Shown one piece after another: positions 6,963 through 7,289 of a DNA stretch of 7,289 nt. Below the pieces are notes generated by a model, which searched no databases, had not been told where the DNA came from, and saw only the letters and a list, made by a program, of their open reading frames with translations. The stretch is taken from contig JAJDEK010000337.1 in the NCBI GenBank assembly GCA_029259875.1, forward strand, positions 1 through 7,289, read 5' to 3'. Source of the DNA: Planctomycetaceae bacterium (GTDB taxonomy: Bacteria; Planctomycetota; Planctomycetia; Planctomycetales; Planctomycetaceae). Made by a program: the position numbers and the translations under genes. Numbering within the stretch: the stretch's first letter is position 1; each line of letters begins with the position of its first letter.

Positions 6963-7289
6963 ATGAGAAAAAATTTTGAACGGATAATTTTCGCCGTTTC
7001 TGTGTGCGTGCTATTGAGTGTGCTATTTATCCAGGGGATTCTGTATTTAAAGAGTCTCGGTTTTTCGGATGAAGTCCCACTCATTTCCGTTGCCATAGAG
7101 CAACCGCTTCGTGATGTTCCTACTGCTTTGTCTGAGGAGCCAGTTGTAAAGAAAACAACGTTGCGTTGGTTAAGTTCGACTAAAGATTACTTGGAACCAA
7201 GTGAAGAGAATCCGATTCCTGTAGAACTGGCATTGGCAGAATCGAGTCCTCAAGATGAAATACCCAATGAATTCGCTGACGAACCAGCA
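6963..7289 (+). CDS. Membrane-anchored protein of unknown function, 3' end outside window
   Basis: The first 109 codons of a gene that is still open at the window edge. The N-terminus is MRKNFER followed by a single hydrophobic segment (about residues 8-27, IIFAVSVCVLLSVLFIQGIL), which reads as an uncleaved signal anchor: positive residues before it and no obvious signal peptidase site after it. From residue 35 on, the chain is hydrophilic, rich in Glu, Pro and Ser (for example EPSEENPIP and SPQDEIPNEFADEP) and without predicted domains, as in a disordered linker leading to a domain beyond the window. The expected topology is the acidic part outside the cytoplasmic membrane. I do not recognise the family. 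A good ribosome binding site sits seven bases upstream. It is divergent from the LarA-like gene; no functional link is evident. Confidence 0.7.
   Translation, partial: MRKNFERIIFAVSVCVLLSVLFIQGILYLKSLGFSDEVPLISVAIEQPLRDVPTALSEEPVVKKTTLRWLSSTKDYLEPSEENPIPVELALAESSPQDEIPNEFADEPA

Noticed and set aside
6704..6979. Possible 91-residue gene starting at GTG before the membrane protein
   Set aside because: AGGA lies ten bases upstream, but the product is unrecognisable and it overlaps a better supported gene start by 17 bases.

Overview
The window reads as chromosomal DNA of moderate GC content, probably from a planctomycete (Gimesia/Rubinisphaera-like). That placement is inferred from the overall style: a GAF-type sigma54 activator, a LarA-like/RraA pair, scattered single-gene transcription units with wide gaps, and protein wording. 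No rRNA or other phylogenetic marker is present. There are six protein genes: four complete ones and one partial gene at each end. I see no tRNA, rRNA, CRISPR array, insertion sequence or phage gene.

Left part (1-1942, minus strand): the window opens inside ilvD, a [2Fe-2S]-type dihydroxyacid dehydratase of branched-chain amino acid and pantothenate synthesis, with its C-terminus cut off. Upstream of it, in the same direction, is a small antibiotic-biosynthesis-monooxygenase (ABM, YgiN-like) protein. A divergent gap of about 460 bp follows, holding a bulged hairpin in the ABM leader.

Centre (2402-4405, plus strand): one large sigma54 enhancer-binding regulator with a Cys-rich, possibly GAF-like N-terminus, a GAF domain, an AAA+ domain and a Fis-type HTH. 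It carries GAFTDA where the sigma54-contact loop normally reads GAFTGA. It probably starts at GTG 2402, not at the longer open frame. Its target genes cannot be told from the window.

Right part (4601-6642, minus strand): a two-gene operon transcribed from right to left, a LarA-like (lactate racemase domain) protein followed after 26 bp by an RraA-family aldolase/decarboxylase-like protein, closed by a strong intrinsic terminator at 4534-4567. Together they suggest handling of a 2-hydroxy- or 2-oxo-acid: the first enzyme would epimerise or otherwise process a hydroxyacid, the second would cleave or decarboxylate an oxoacid. The substrate is unknown. Between the regulator and this operon is a small 9-bp-period repeat built on CACGAA.

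Right edge (6963-7289, plus strand): the start of an unrecognised, membrane-anchored acidic protein, divergent from the LarA-like gene across a 320 bp AT-rich gap. The strongest leads are the native GAFTDA loop in a GAF-controlled activator and the LarA-like/RraA operon with a non-canonical substrate motif.
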